From the NCBI GenBank assembly GCA_023313575.1, contig JAJTTP010000003.1:2294001-2358000 (forward strand): a stretch of 64,000 nt of DNA. The letters run 5' to 3'. Source of the DNA: Eutypella sp. D-1. Its lineage: Eukaryota > Ascomycota > Sordariomycetes > Xylariales > Diatrypaceae. Under the pieces are notes generated by a model. The model did not search any database and was not told where the DNA came from. It was given only the letters and a program-made list of their open reading frames with translations. A program made the position numbers and the translations under genes. Below, in pieces: positions 22,419 to 35,102 of the stretch; the first letter of the stretch is position 1, and the number at the start of each line of letters is the position of its first letter.

Positions 22419-23038
22419 TGTTTCCTATTTCTGGGATGTTCCGTCGAAAGTTGGCAGGAAACACTATGACATGATCCTATAGGGGCTGTTGAGAATGGAC
22501 ATCATGCTATTTGCTTTACTTCAAGTTGGAACCTTATACCTTACCCATCTGCATTATGCGGGTGGCCGTCGCTAGATGCGTGGTCAAAGTTGATGAAGGC
22601 TTAACTAGCCATCCAACCTCTATCTTGTACTCTGGCAACATTCGCTACCGGGCTGCCAATATATTGCCAGCCGTCGGTGGACAAGGAACTACCAAACCTT
22701 AGCACCTAAAACGATGCTCTCTTGTTCTTTACAAAGGGCCGACATCCTCGGCAAAGATATAGCATGGGGTTTCTGTTTTAGGAGTTGGTTTCATCCTACG
22801 TTGTACTCTTTAACGTTTCAATGTATGGTTACTCCTGGCACTTGAGAATAGACTTTTAGCTCTTCACCATTGTGAGAATATTTACAACATATTCTGACGA
22901 TCTAAAAGTCATGTGTTATTCGTTTGCTTCAAGGCGTCGGTGACATTCGCGTTCCGAATTTTCTATATCCACATTCCAACGGCATAGAGAGTACAAACCC
23001 ACAACTGACGGCGTTGTACACGACGCGACCACAATTTG
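22419..23038. other. Intergenic between convergent genes
   Basis: This separates the hypothetical protein from the 3' end of the PKS fragment. No feature is recognised. Confidence 0.55.
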
Positions 23039-24642
23039 TTAAAAAGAACTTGCTGTCATCTTTCCCTGTTGAATGCTAACGGACTGACTGATGCGCGCGA
23101 TCTTCTGCGCCAGGGCCTCAAGGCTGAGCGAGCCCATGATGTCCAGCACCGGCACGTCCGCCTTGACCTCCTTGGAGAGGAAGGCGCGGAATTCCATGGC
23201 GACGAGGCTATCCAGGCCGTTGGAACTGACTGACCTCTTGGGGTCGATGGTGTCCTCCGGGATGGCCAGTAATCCAGATAATTTGGCGATGATGGCTTTC
23301 TGGACGATGGCGGCGGCGCCCTCGTAGGTCGTTGCAGCGCTCAGTAGCGCCTCCACCAGCACCTCTTTGGACGTCTTGCCGCGGCCCGACCGCGATGCCG
23401 TCACTGTCGTGAGGTTGGTAAACAGCGGGTACTCCATGAATGTCGGCGGCGGCAGGCCCTTGGCGTGGTACGACCCGATGCTGGCGAGGCCGGTGACCAG
23501 CTGGGCCGGCGACCCGGTGTCCGGATCCATGCAGTACTCGACGAGGGCGTGGATCTCGTCCTCCCGCAGGGACTCCAGCACGGTACCCAGGTGCCGCGCG
23601 ATGCGCATGCGGTGGCGGTTCTTGGCGGCATAGCCTACGCTCAGCACGGTGCCCAGGTCGATCGTCGACGCCCGCATCCCCAGCGACCGTCGGTGCTGCG
23701 CCAGCATGTCCTGGTACGTGTTTCCCGCCGCGTAGTTACCCTGGCTGCGGTTGCCCAGGATCCCCGTCGCTGACGACAGCATGACGAAGAAGTCTAGGTC
23801 CGCGGGCAGCAGCTCGTGCAGGTTCCAGGATCCCTGGACCTTGGGTTGCACCGCCGTTCGGAATGACGAGTAGTTCATGTTCTCGAACATGCCGTCCTAC
23901 GGATCTGATTAGTCCGTTATGCTTTCGGAATCAAGAATAAGTGGACCTGGATAAGGGAGGACACGGATCAACTTACATCCAACGTCATAGCCCCTTGAAT
24001 CACGCCTTTGATCGGTGGCATAGTGGAGGCGCATTCATCCAACACCTTCCGAAGCTCAGCTCTCTGGCTGACATCGCACTTGCAGATGTGCACGTTGCAT
24101 CCCTTAGCCCGAAGAAGACTCAGTGTCTCGGTGACCTCGTCCGTGATCCTGCCGGACCTAGAGAGCAGGATGAGATTACGGGCGCCCCTGTCGGCCATCC
24201 ACCCCGTCAGACTTCGGCCGAGACCACCAAGGCCGCCGCCGATCACGTAAGAGGCGTCTGCGCGCATTCGGTACGGGCTTCGTTGCTCCGGCACTATAGG
24301 CACAGCATCATCCGGCGACGGTACCATCACAATCTTGCCCATGCCTTTTCCCGCCTGAAGTATGCGGAGGGCCTCCTTGACCTGGGAGAAGGGCATCGTA
24401 GTAGTAGGTATAGCAGCCTTGATGTGACCCTCTTTCCACAGCTTGATCATACACTCCACCAGGCTGCGTATAAGTGTGGGGCGGTGTCTCATGATAGTCG
24501 GCAGCTCGACGCTAGACATAGACACATTGTTGACGAACGGCGCGAGCGAGATCTTGCCGTGGGCTTGGGCATCCTTCTTGACAATCTCGATAAAGCGGCC
24601 CAGCGGTGCAAGAATCTCCCACGAGCTACGGAGTGACTAGTC

Positions 24643-24643
<1 letters not shown>
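23039..24643 (-). pseudogene. 3' fragment of a highly reducing polyketide synthase (ER end, KR, ACP)
   Basis: Only the C-terminal part of a fungal type I HR-PKS is present. From 24643 downwards it encodes the end of the enoylreductase (SSWEILAPLGRFIEI). A full ketoreductase follows with the cofactor loop GGGLGGLG, catalytic Ser in MLSSATG and Tyr in NYAAGN. The acyl carrier protein has the phosphopantetheine Ser in GLDSLVA, and a stop follows at 23039. An 80-bp intron (23897-23976) splices in frame through MTLD-DGMF. No KS, AT or DH exists upstream: homology ends abruptly at about 24643, where GH13 sequence begins. The remaining domains carry no stops, so truncation may be fairly recent. It cannot make a polyketide alone. 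Confidence 0.9.
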
Positions 24644-25412
<769 letters not shown>

Positions 25413-25603
25413 CTATGCTTCTGATCGTTCAGGAGCTTGCACCAAATGACAGATTATACGCAGAATACTAACTCAAATTCCGCCCAATCGTTGTGGTGAT
25501 GAATGATACTTAGAAAACTAAATAATCAACGAGTGGGCAGCCGGTACTGATCAGATCAAGTTAGAAACTATATGCATACCCAAACAAGGTACTAGCGCTC
25601 CAA

Positions 25604-26659
25604 AATGAGAATTCTCTGCTTTCATGGCCGTGGATCCAATATTCAAGTATGACGCCAATCATTCAGTCCCATGAACAACGCCAAATCCCAAATTCTATCA
25701 GATCTTTCAGTTACAGACTGGTATAAAGACGTTCCACGCTACTTGCCGCTCGAACACTGTGTGTTAATAGAATCAACAGCTGCTATACGGGCCGATCTGG
25801 AGGACTTCAACTTCGACTTTGTCCAAGGAACCTTCCCTCACACTGAAGGTGAGTCGAATTCCGGGAAGTCTTCTTCGTGAATGCGCCACGTCTAACAAGG
25901 GCTTCTGTAGGTAATTGGTCACTATTTACTAAGGAAGTGTCCGGGGAGCCCCTGTACGCGTATTATAACCCCATCGCACTTGACACGATCATCCGGGCAG
26001 AGCACGACCTGCTTGAGCTCATCGACGAAGAAGGGCCCTTTGACGGCTGCCTCGGGTTCTGTGGTGGCGCTATGATCGCTGCCCAGATAATGCTACAGAA
26101 CTTTCTCCAGTTTCCGGACAAGCAGCCGAGTGAGCGGCCATTCCGCTTCGCCATCTTCATCAACGGGGCGACCCCAATCCGAGTCTTCCCTTTGAGTGAC
26201 GAAGAGATTCGACCTGAGGTCGGTCCGCCTCACGGTATAGTCGCGGAGGCTGAGAGCATCCTTCTCCGCCCATCTACGACTCGAAAGAAGGACGAAATGA
26301 GTGACGAGGAACGCATAGGATACGAAAGATTGCGCAAACTCATCAGTCGTTTCGAGACTAGGTACCTTGAGGGTGGTCAGTCCTTCATTTCAGACGGAGA
26401 CTACGGGATGTATCGATATAATCTAGATGACAATGCCGGGAAGCCCATTATAACTGTGCCCACTCTGCACACCCGTGACCCGTCCGAGGACTTGGTTGGA
26501 GAAGTAGATCATGGGTTGAACCTATGGAAGTTATGCGATCCTGCATTCGCTAAGGAGTTCCATCACTCGGATGGGAATGACTTCCCTCGAGGAAGGCGAG
26601 AGATGAAGAAGATCAGTCAGCTAATCAGAGATACGGCGCAGGAGTCTATGTTCTTTTAA
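25604..26659 (+). pseudogene. FSH1-type serine hydrolase with lost catalytic residues
   Basis: A member of the FSH1/LovG-like alpha/beta hydrolases, some of which release products from HR-PKSs. A candidate first exon at 25604-25645 encodes MRILCFHGRGSNIQ, but its GTATGA donor is out of phase with downstream acceptors. The frame continues through AAIRADLEDFNFDFVQGTF, a clean 62-bp intron (25849-25910), and the catalytic region. The nucleophile motif usually GFSxGA reads GFCGGA (Ser to Cys). The usual GGHD reads DGNDFPR (His to Asn). With two triad residues replaced and a doubtful 5' end, an inactive or decaying gene is most likely. It is divergent from the PKS/GH13 fragments. Confidence 0.75.
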
Positions 26660-27369
26660 AAGTAGTCTAGCAAACATCATTAGCGTATGCTGAAGCAACT
26701 CCAGAGTCTTGGCATTAAGTGACATTTCATCTGTTGGTGACTCCAGTCGTGTATATAATGCCAGCGGCAAGCAACTAGAAATTGATCTCAAAGATGCGTT
26801 CCTAAGCAATACTATTAATTACGGATACCACCCACCCATCTCATACTTAGGTAGAGGTTGAACTTAAGTTTAGCGTATATGGGGTGCAGTAATCGAAGCT
26901 GTTATGGGTACACAAGTTGCGGCGGTGCCATTAGTGCATTAGTGGGGGTGGGGTATAACCCTACAGGCATGTATAGGCAAGTAAGAACTGTAGCGAAAGC
27001 CTAGGTAGGAATAAGGGATCTAAGCCTATCGCTAATACAAACGTTCTCTTGTTGTCACCAGCAAGGTCAGAACATGCCGTCTTCTGGAGTAAGCACTTAA
27101 GTAATATGTCACCTAGGTAGACTTTCTTTTTGCTTTCATGATGAATCACTCAGCAACCCGGCAGGCCGACGCCCAGAACGCTACTAACTTGACTGCCCCT
27201 TAGCCTGCAATTGAAAATGTCAAATGTTCCAGCCCTGAAGGTCCCGAAGTCCCACCTGAGTCAATATACCACGACTCACGACTTATAAGAGAGCGGCATC
27301 GCCATCTCCCAGAAAATCATCCTCACCCCCAAACGTAGAGCAGATGTCAAACTATAGCCGGGCATGTTC
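26660..27369. other. Intergenic between convergent genes
   Basis: No coding sequence is recognised. Several CCTAGGTAGG-like motifs occur (about 26850, 27003, 27113). Confidence 0.55.
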
Positions 27370-28153
27370 TTACCCTTCCGTGGCCCCAGTAGTCTCTTCC
27401 TCACATCCCATCTTGTCTTCTTTCTTCTTCTCCTCCTCCCGTGGCCCCTGGCCAGTCCCCTCCTCCCGTGCCCCCTGGCTAGTCCCCTCCTCCCCGTCCT
27501 CTTTCTTATCCTCCTCCTCCCCTTCCCCCTGGCCATTCCCCTCCTCGCCCTTCCCATTCTTCCGTGCCGCGAGGGTAGCGACACCACCGGTCCCAGCAGC
27601 TAAGATAGCGCCTCCGGCCTGAACCACGGCGTTGACGGCAGCGACTCCGTAGCCGCCCGCGGCGGCGCTCTGGCAGGTGGCGAAAAGGCTGGGTGCAACT
27701 ACGTTCCCGATGCCACTCTGGATTCCGGCGGCCATTGAGCCTGCTCAGGGGCCACTAGGTCAGATGTCTTCCGATGCCGTGGTTAGGAATGTACGACTTA
27801 CCTCCAATGATGCCATTGCTCCCAAACCCGCCAAGTGCTAGTACCGGTGCGGCTACAGCCCCAGGTACTGCTACTGTGGCGAGACTGACAGCGCCAGCCG
27901 TCCCGTACGCTGCCGCCTTGTAAGGGTGTTCGCGTGCCCATGCTGCACCATCTGCAGTTGCCTCTTTAGCCCATGCTGTACCATCTGCGGTTGCCTCTTT
28001 GGCCCATTCCGTAGCCGATGCAAAATGTGCCGGGGAATTGGCGACCGCAGCGTTTACTTGAGTCTTGGCTACTTCCCAACCTTCCATGTGCGCTTTTTGT
28101 ACCCTGGAGGCTGCCGTTCGTAGTGCTGGAAGATAAGTATCGAAGCCCCACAT
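27370..28153 (-). CDS. ISG12/IFI6-27-like membrane protein
   Basis: Fungal relative of the Ifi-6-16 (ISG12) family of small Gly/Ala-rich membrane proteins, mitochondrial or endomembrane in animals and of unknown role in fungi. Two exons (28153-27802, 27740-27370) flank a 61-bp intron; 240 residues. The N-terminal half has an 11-residue tandem duplication (WAKEATADGTA / WAKEATADGAA). The core is hydrophobic and Gly/Ala-rich (AAYGTAGAVSLATVAVPGA... and VVQAGGAILAAGTGGVATLAA), typical of the family. The last ~60 residues are a highly charged Glu/Lys/Gly repeat tail (GEEGTSQGAREEGTGQGPRE) that is not part of the family core. Confidence 0.82.
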
Positions 28154-30143
28154 CGTGATCGTTAGGGATGTTGAAGACTTAGGGAGGGTCTATTTCCACT
28201 AAATTAATAAAAGAGATGAAATATAAGGAACACAAATTGAGCGCCTAGACTATGCTTCACGCAATGACTGACTACTATGTTTTGGACAGGAATGAGAGAT
28301 TGAGCAAGCGCTACCTGTAGATATATGCCTTTCGTGATCAATTCTGCCTGACATCGTCGCGGACTTTTAGACGCCTAGACACGCTTGCCAGCCAATCACG
28401 GGGTTTCGGAGTGGCATCTAGAAAGCGATACTGATGGAAAAAAATGGATGCCCATATGCTCGCGTTCGCCAACTGTCGCAGCATCTCTATGGTGATAGGT
28501 CCGGACCAGAATTGATACATCAGTGAAGGGCCTCCTGCAGGAAGTGCCCAGTACCACAGCAATCATGAGTCAGGCAAACAAAGGCAGGCTGGGGAATCAA
28601 CTCTTCACGCATTTGGCGCACGGATGAATTGTCTCGTCATTGCAGAGTGGGCATACGAGGTACTTCTCCATAATTATATGCGTGGTCAAAGAAATCGATC
28701 AACGGAAAGTTTTCTGCGACTTTCTTGATCGGGAAGGGTGCTTCTACCATGATCAGTCGGGGTGCCTCTTGTTAGAATCAGAGTTAGGCATGCTGAACGT
28801 ATTTATGCATATCTGTTGGTGCTGTACTATATATCTAGGCATATAGTAGGAGGTGGAAAGTTGAACCCTGTCGATGATATATAGAGCCCCTGTCCCGATC
28901 ATACGTAGTAAGTCTTGGTACCTAAGTACAACCAAGAATTACACCATCAATTACACAATCTTGGGCTACAGGTCCACGGCTACCTACCTGCCTACCAAGC
29001 CTACTTACCTACATACGTAGTAGGGTAGGCCTAGGTCAACACATCTTGATTCCGAAGGTTTCACATGTCCAACTACCCTCTACGGTACAGTATATCCATG
29101 GAAGCTGCACTTTACACGTTTGTTATCCCTTTGACCGGATCTAGCCAATGTCCTGAAATATTATCCAGTCCTGTGAAGCAATTGGACCAGTACGGCCGAC
29201 AGGTGGGACCATCCGCATAGTGCGATGTCTGGGCGCGGGGTTCCGACCGATGGCGTCCACAGGTATAACAAAGAATGCATCGCTAGCAACGATATATCGT
29301 ATTATTCGCTTGATGTTCACTTCATTATTCATGTAAAAGATTCAGACCGGAGATCATTGTAAAACATTGCAGCCACTTTCGAGGAAAAAGAGAAAGATCT
29401 AAGACTCCAGATATAGACTACATTCACTGAATGTAGTACATAGAACATCCACTATTTACAAACCCCACTAATGAACCCCTTTTTCCCTTAACCCGGCCCA
29501 CTACCGAGATCCGATCCGATTTCATCTCCACCGTTATCCGAGGCGAGGTATGTACTTAAGTAGTCAGATAATCAGACTAAGAACCTCAATTTCGTCTGCT
29601 TGACGGATTGATGGGGTATTTGGGTAATCGACAGATAAAACTATTACAATCTGCATACCATGGGCACTTCGCTGCTCAGCAACCGCTGTGAATTATACAA
29701 CATTTGATCAACATTCAGCTCAACTGACCGTCTCAATATGTCTCATATCTTTGAGACTTGTCTGATGATGGCGTCATTCGATAAGATGCAAGTTCTAAGC
29801 CATTGGGTTTGGCTTGTGAAACTCCGAGGATATTAATTAAGAATTCCACATAAAGTTACTAGCGGCAGAAGGCGATTTCGCTACATCGTAAAAGCCTCGG
29901 ATTAACACGTAGAGACCCGGTGACTACCCCACGCTAGTATGCCTTCTGTAATTAATTGCCTCGTCTTGAATGTCGTGGTATGTAAGACATGGCTTGTACT
30001 CATGGTAACCCAGCCTCTTAGGTCTTCCTTATTCCTCTGATCAATTGGTAAAACGAATGAAACTCTATTCAATTACTGTTTTTCCTCCACACCACACTCA
30101 CTATCGAGCATTCAATCAACATCATTCCACCAGACCAAATACT
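28154..30143. other. Intergenic, no gene recognised
   Basis: About 2 kb with only short, unconvincing frames. A dense cluster of CTACCTACCTGCCTACC and related motifs with an inverted TAGGGTAGGCCTAGG lies at about 28980-29036. Confidence 0.55.
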
Positions 30144-30692
30144 ATGACAGGAACGACGTACCTACCACCAGCCGAGAGCTCGAGTGCTCTTCCAGCTTGG
30201 GTGAATCCCGACCTGGACCGGCTTATGATTGTGAAGAGGGCAGAGGGCAGCTTCAACTCATGGGCAGAATCGCTTGTTGACCTGCCGGCAGGCTCTCTAT
30301 TCGCGCGCCTCACAGGGCTGACGGCCGGCGGGCCCGCCAAGTACAGTTCCGTACAGGCAGGGCGGGACCTGCACATAGAGCTCAACTCCGACCTGTTATA
30401 CGTCAACCACAGCTGCGCACCGACGCTTGAGTTCGACATGGAGCGCATGGAGGTGCGTGTAGCACGTGACCGCGATCTGAAGAAGGGCGACCTACTCTCC
30501 TTCTTCTACCCGAGCACGGAGTGGACTATGGCGCAGCCGTTCGACTGCTGGTGCGGCGCTGGGGAGGGAAAGTGTCTGGGTCGCGTCGAGGGGGCGGGGA
30601 AAATAGAGCCCGCGAAGCTGCACCGGTTTTACCTCAACCGCCACATAGTAGATATGTTAGCAGCGAAAGAGGCACCCACGAACGGCAAATAG
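30144..30692 (+). CDS. Small SET-domain protein
   Basis: A 182-residue intronless protein starting at the ATG at 30144 (MTGTTYLPP). It shows the C-terminal half of a SET domain: VNHSCAPTLEFD (cofactor- and substrate-binding NHS motif), GDLLSFFYPSTEW (catalytic Tyr region) and a Cys-rich post-SET FDCWCGAGEGKCLG. This group of short fungal SET proteins is annotated as putative lysine methyltransferases, but histone activity is generally unproven. It is followed within 30 bp by a 17-G tract. Confidence 0.85.
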   Translation: MTGTTYLPPAESSSALPAWVNPDLDRLMIVKRAEGSFNSWAESLVDLPAGSLFARLTGLTAGGPAKYSSVQAGRDLHIELNSDLLYVNHSCAPTLEFDMERMEVRVARDRDLKKGDLLSFFYPSTEWTMAQPFDCWCGAGEGKCLGRVEGAGKIEPAKLHRFYLNRHIVDMLAAKEAPTNGK

Positions 30693-30720
30693 AAATGCAT
30701 CTTACACCGGAAATTTGGTT

Positions 30721-30737
30721 GGGGGGGGGGGGGGGGG
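30721..30737 (+). repeat. Homopolymer tract of 17 G
   Basis: An uninterrupted run of 17 G, 28 bp after the SET gene stop and so probably in its 3' UTR. Its length may be an assembly estimate. Confidence 0.9.
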
Positions 30738-32021
30738 CAGGGGTTTTCGCATCACTCAAGACAAAAGAAAGGACCGGAGTAGATCGCCGGATAAAGATTA
30801 GATTTATGTAACTATTTGATGGAAAAATAGTTTCCAACTAGTGAGCAACTGCTCACAAGGTATTATTAGACTCCTTACTTGGAACAAGTCATGGATTTGA
30901 ATAAAGCTAAATTCTATAAAGCGCACAGCAAGGTAAATCTAGCTACACTTCTATGCAAGGTGCACAATCTGGAAGTAGACGCCCTATTCTTGATCACAAA
31001 CCCATATGCATTCCATCCTATGGTCAACACCATCCCAGAAACTGCTTCGTTTATTGCACTTTTAATAGGCATGTGCGTTCGAGACTATGCATTGCATATG
31101 TCCAATGGAGTGTTTACTACCAAACATCCAGCCATGCTACACTCTGTATATTGGAGTTAACTTTATTCTCTATGATAACTCATACTATACTTTGGCGTAT
31201 GGCTTTCTTGATTGAGCTCATACACATTCAAACTAGATGTTGCGCATAGATCCAGTATAACAGCCTTCACTCACCCTCTATCATAGAGTAATCACCGCCC
31301 TAGACTTAAACATCCAGAGTGGTTGGCTAGTGGCCTACCCGTAAAGCATGTTTGCCCCATGTTTGCACTTGTCTTAGTCGTATAATATATCGGAGGTGAC
31401 AGCTCATTCTGAAATATATTGAGTAGAAGTTGCCGACATTGTTAAGCTAGGCACTCCACCATCCACAATACATGTCATAGCTGGAAGAGTTGCTAAATAA
31501 TACTGTTGATTTTAATCAATGATGCCCACTGACCAAGCTCTTGTAGCCCGGAGATCTTCTCTACTTCGAATATACTGTGTTCTGATCACATAGAAAAAGG
31601 GGTTAGGATCTTCCGCACGGGCCCCGTGTGGTGCTTCAGGTGTCGGTAATCACCCCTTTCGATGTTCCCTTTCTAATCACAGTTGGAACGCCATCTTCAA
31701 TTTCCATCAGGTCATCAACGTCAGGTAGCTATGAGGTACCTATTCTTGAAAATAATACCCCAGTACCGACATGTACATAAATATTTCCAGCTCTCAGCCT
31801 CTCAGGGTGTAGACGCTCTTATTGGTCAGGTGGACTTCCAACCCCAATACGTCTGCACTTTACTTGAAGCTACTACGGTCTAACATCAAATCACTGTTTT
31901 TCTCTATCGGGTATAGTGACTCAGGGGTCGTTCAACTAAGTACAATCAAGGGATTCGGCTAAATGGCTTATTCACTGGTTATAAAGTAGTCACACCTGGT
32001 ATTTGGTCGTGTCACGTGATA

Positions 32022-32115
32022 AAGGGGCAGGGGCGCTACCAGCGCCCTCCCCCCCTGCTTTGCAGGCTACGATAGACTAGGATTTTCTATAAGTAGGGGG
32101 GCTTCGCCCCCGTGG
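32022..32115. repeat. Pair of GC-rich hairpins
   Basis: GGGCGCT-ACC-AGCGCCC (about 32031-32047) and GGGGGCTTCGCCCCC (about 32097-32111) lie 50 bp apart in AT-rich surroundings. No flanking target duplication was found. Confidence 0.5.
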
Positions 32116-35102
32116 TCTTAGTGAAGGGCCAGAGTTCAATAACTATTCGACCTCTACCTATACTACAATGCCCCCCCGGTGACTCCCCAGCTACTATCTC
32201 TCACTCTGCGCCCAAGATCCCTAACAGGTGGATAATCACGAACACTCCAGAAGAATATTTGACAGGGACTGGGTGGTGAACGACAGCTGAAGTTAATAGG
32301 TCACTGATATATGTTACATCTATAGCCTGTGTGCAAAGAACAGAAAATGGAACGATTCGACTACAACCTGGAATATAAATAGGGCTTAGAAACATAGACG
32401 CGAGATACTAACGTGTCATTTCTGCTTAATGTCAGCGAGGCCAGTTAACCCTCAGTTTCCGAAGATGCTTGGAGGTATGCGCCTCAAAAGTGATATCGGG
32501 ACCCGAAACAATGTAATATGGCTAGTATATAAAATATATTTCATGGCATTAGCCCTAGCCTATCCATCGTATCGCGATTGGAACAGACGTTCTATGATGT
32601 AGAGAACACACTGTGATATCACTGCGGAAAAGCTTCACTTGGGTGGCTAGATTCTTGGATATTTGCAAAAGTACTACGAAGTGTGCAATGCATTCACTCT
32701 CCGAGAGCACAAGGCGCGTTTCCCCAGCCTGTGGTTACAAGACGATCCCTGTATCCAACGAAGGTTAAGCTGTTACACCATTGCCATTGAACTATAATAT
32801 GATCACAGCCATCGTGGAAAGGCAGGATAAATGCCACTGAATAATGTAATGATGAAATTCAGCATGCCATATTCCAGATCAAACCGACATACGTCCATAG
32901 CAGCCTTTTTTAATTGACGATCATCTACGACTTTATAATCACGTGAACCGTCGACAGTGAGCTGCAGCTTGGGACTCTATGATGCAGCACACTGAGACCC
33001 ATGAATAGGGGTAAATAAGGGTAAGCTGTCCCAAATCACGTGTTTACCACTGTACTGCAGTCCCACTATTGTGGTCGCCTTGTATGGAATCCTTCGAGTA
33101 TTCACATCTGTCTTCGCCACCGCTAATATAGCTACTTAGTTACTCTGGTGGATGGCAATGGCTCAAAAAAGCTTCATGAAATGTTAATTCTAGTGATAAT
33201 AGACTTGGCCTTGTCATAACTACATCGCCACCGTATCCATATCTACGAATCTGCTTAATCATCACTTACATACTTTACCCAGCTGTACGGATCAGACGTT
33301 CGTGATTGGCGATGGTTTGAACTTAATCTGAGACTTACCTACACGTGAAGAAATGTATTGGAGCACCTTTTTGTGTTTATTGTCGTATACGTCATTAAAG
33401 CTGATGATATCACGTACTAGGTAAAAGCTCAATCCTGAGCACACCTCTAAGTCCCTTATACCGGCATTAGCTTATTGACCTTACCTCGGCAAGGATCAAA
33501 GTTGATTCCTAGGAAATGCTTACCTACAGCTTAGTAAGTCCAGATCTTTATTCTTAGAACCGGGGCTGGGAGTTCTATGCGTTCTAGAAGAGCCTAGACC
33601 CGAGTCATGATGAGTTCCGAGTACCTCTGGCTAGCTAGGCACGATTCGATTGTTATTAAGTCCCTCTAGTAATCGTGAATCATGGTTTAAATCTGTCTAG
33701 TCTTTCGGCGCCTCCCGACGTCTCCCCATCAGTGTTAATGTTCGAGTCGTGTTACGGGTCTGGCTTTCGACTACTTGAGTTTCACCAATGATGCGTCTAG
33801 GTAGGCTTTCACTAGTGGTTTAGGTTCCTCTCATAAATCCTACCTAGCAAGCGTAGGGAGATATACAGGGCAGATATTCCGTCTCAGTGTTTAATTAAGT
33901 TTAACCAACCTATTAGTTCTAACCTTCGTACGAGAACCAGACAATCGACAGCTTCACTTTGAGGCGAGTCCCTAGTGATAGAAGCTTTCTAGAACCAGGC
34001 CAGTCCCGAGAGGACCAATGGAAAATTTTATTGTCTTGACAGGTAGCTCCAGTTTCCTGCGGGCTTAAAAATGTTACCAAATTCTTGGATATTACATACT
34101 AAAATCTGTTGAGGATTTAGACGATGCCATGGACATCGTAGTCAGTTTACTACTTCGGACTTATTATATAAGATATATACTGTCTAGGAGATGAGGCAAT
34201 CAGATGCGAAAGAGGATACCGAGATAGAACATGTCAAGACTTATATCTCTGGACTATCATACATAATTAGTACGAATGATAGATTCAACAATCTATGAGC
34301 ATCGACCATGGCCTGCTTCCTCTGCCCCCCCTCTTTGAAGTGAAACCTGACGACATTTCCCAGCTCAGTATATGCATTCCGTTGAGCTATAGCTCGTTTC
34401 TACAAGAAATAGCTGTACATGCCGTGTGGTTAAGACTGGTGGCGAGGACCAGCCCATGCTAAATACGCTTTACTGCCTAGTAGGAGCGACCCGGCGGAAA
34501 AGACAGCGGGTGGGCCACAGGCCTTTCTTAGTTTAGGTAGGTTTGATATGCCATAAGGCTAGCGGAACGGGAGTTGTTGACTTCCGTTTTCAAGCTAATA
34601 GGGATAAGGCACGAGGAAATGGTAGGCACGTGCTTTTAAATTGAATGGCATCCAATCACGCTTAACGCGCATTGGGGTCGCGGCCAGTTCATACTTCATC
34701 GTGAAGCTACAGGATACCAAGCAGTAGCGGGTCGGAATAAGGAGTGTACAACAGTGTAGAATCCGTCCAAACTGTCATCGCTATATCGTATGATGCATCG
34801 AATGGTTGAATGAGATAACGCAGTACACATCAGGCCCAAGCTAAGATCCTGCCTCATCTTCAATTGCTTTCTAGATCGGGGGGCGGCAGGAGCGGAGAAG
34901 CTGAGCCAGTACGCGGCTCAGGTATAGCTTCGGAGAGAGCACCGCGGGCATGAATAGAGTCGGTCCAGTTATATGACTTCTTTGAAAATTTTGGCTTCTA
35001 ATTATATCCTTAAGGGATTCGCGATATGGCTTGAATTTGGCCACTTGGAATGTTTGAGTGTTATTCCAATACTACGTGTTGCACGCGGCTCGAACAAAAA
35101 AT

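Larger units (their letters stand above)
30693..35102. other. 4.4-kb interval without recognisable genes
   Basis: The longest gene-free stretch of the window. No frame resembles a protein and no transposase or reverse-transcriptase remnant was recognised by eye. Features seen are the G tract at its left end, two GC hairpins at about 32030-32115, and several CACGTG hexamers (32015, 32941, 33037). It could be decayed repeat DNA or a large regulatory interval. Confidence 0.5.

Noticed and set aside
27276..27622. Opposite-strand frames over the ISG12-like tail
   Set aside because: They are shadows of the purine-rich Glu/Lys/Gly repeat, which yields long open frames on both strands.
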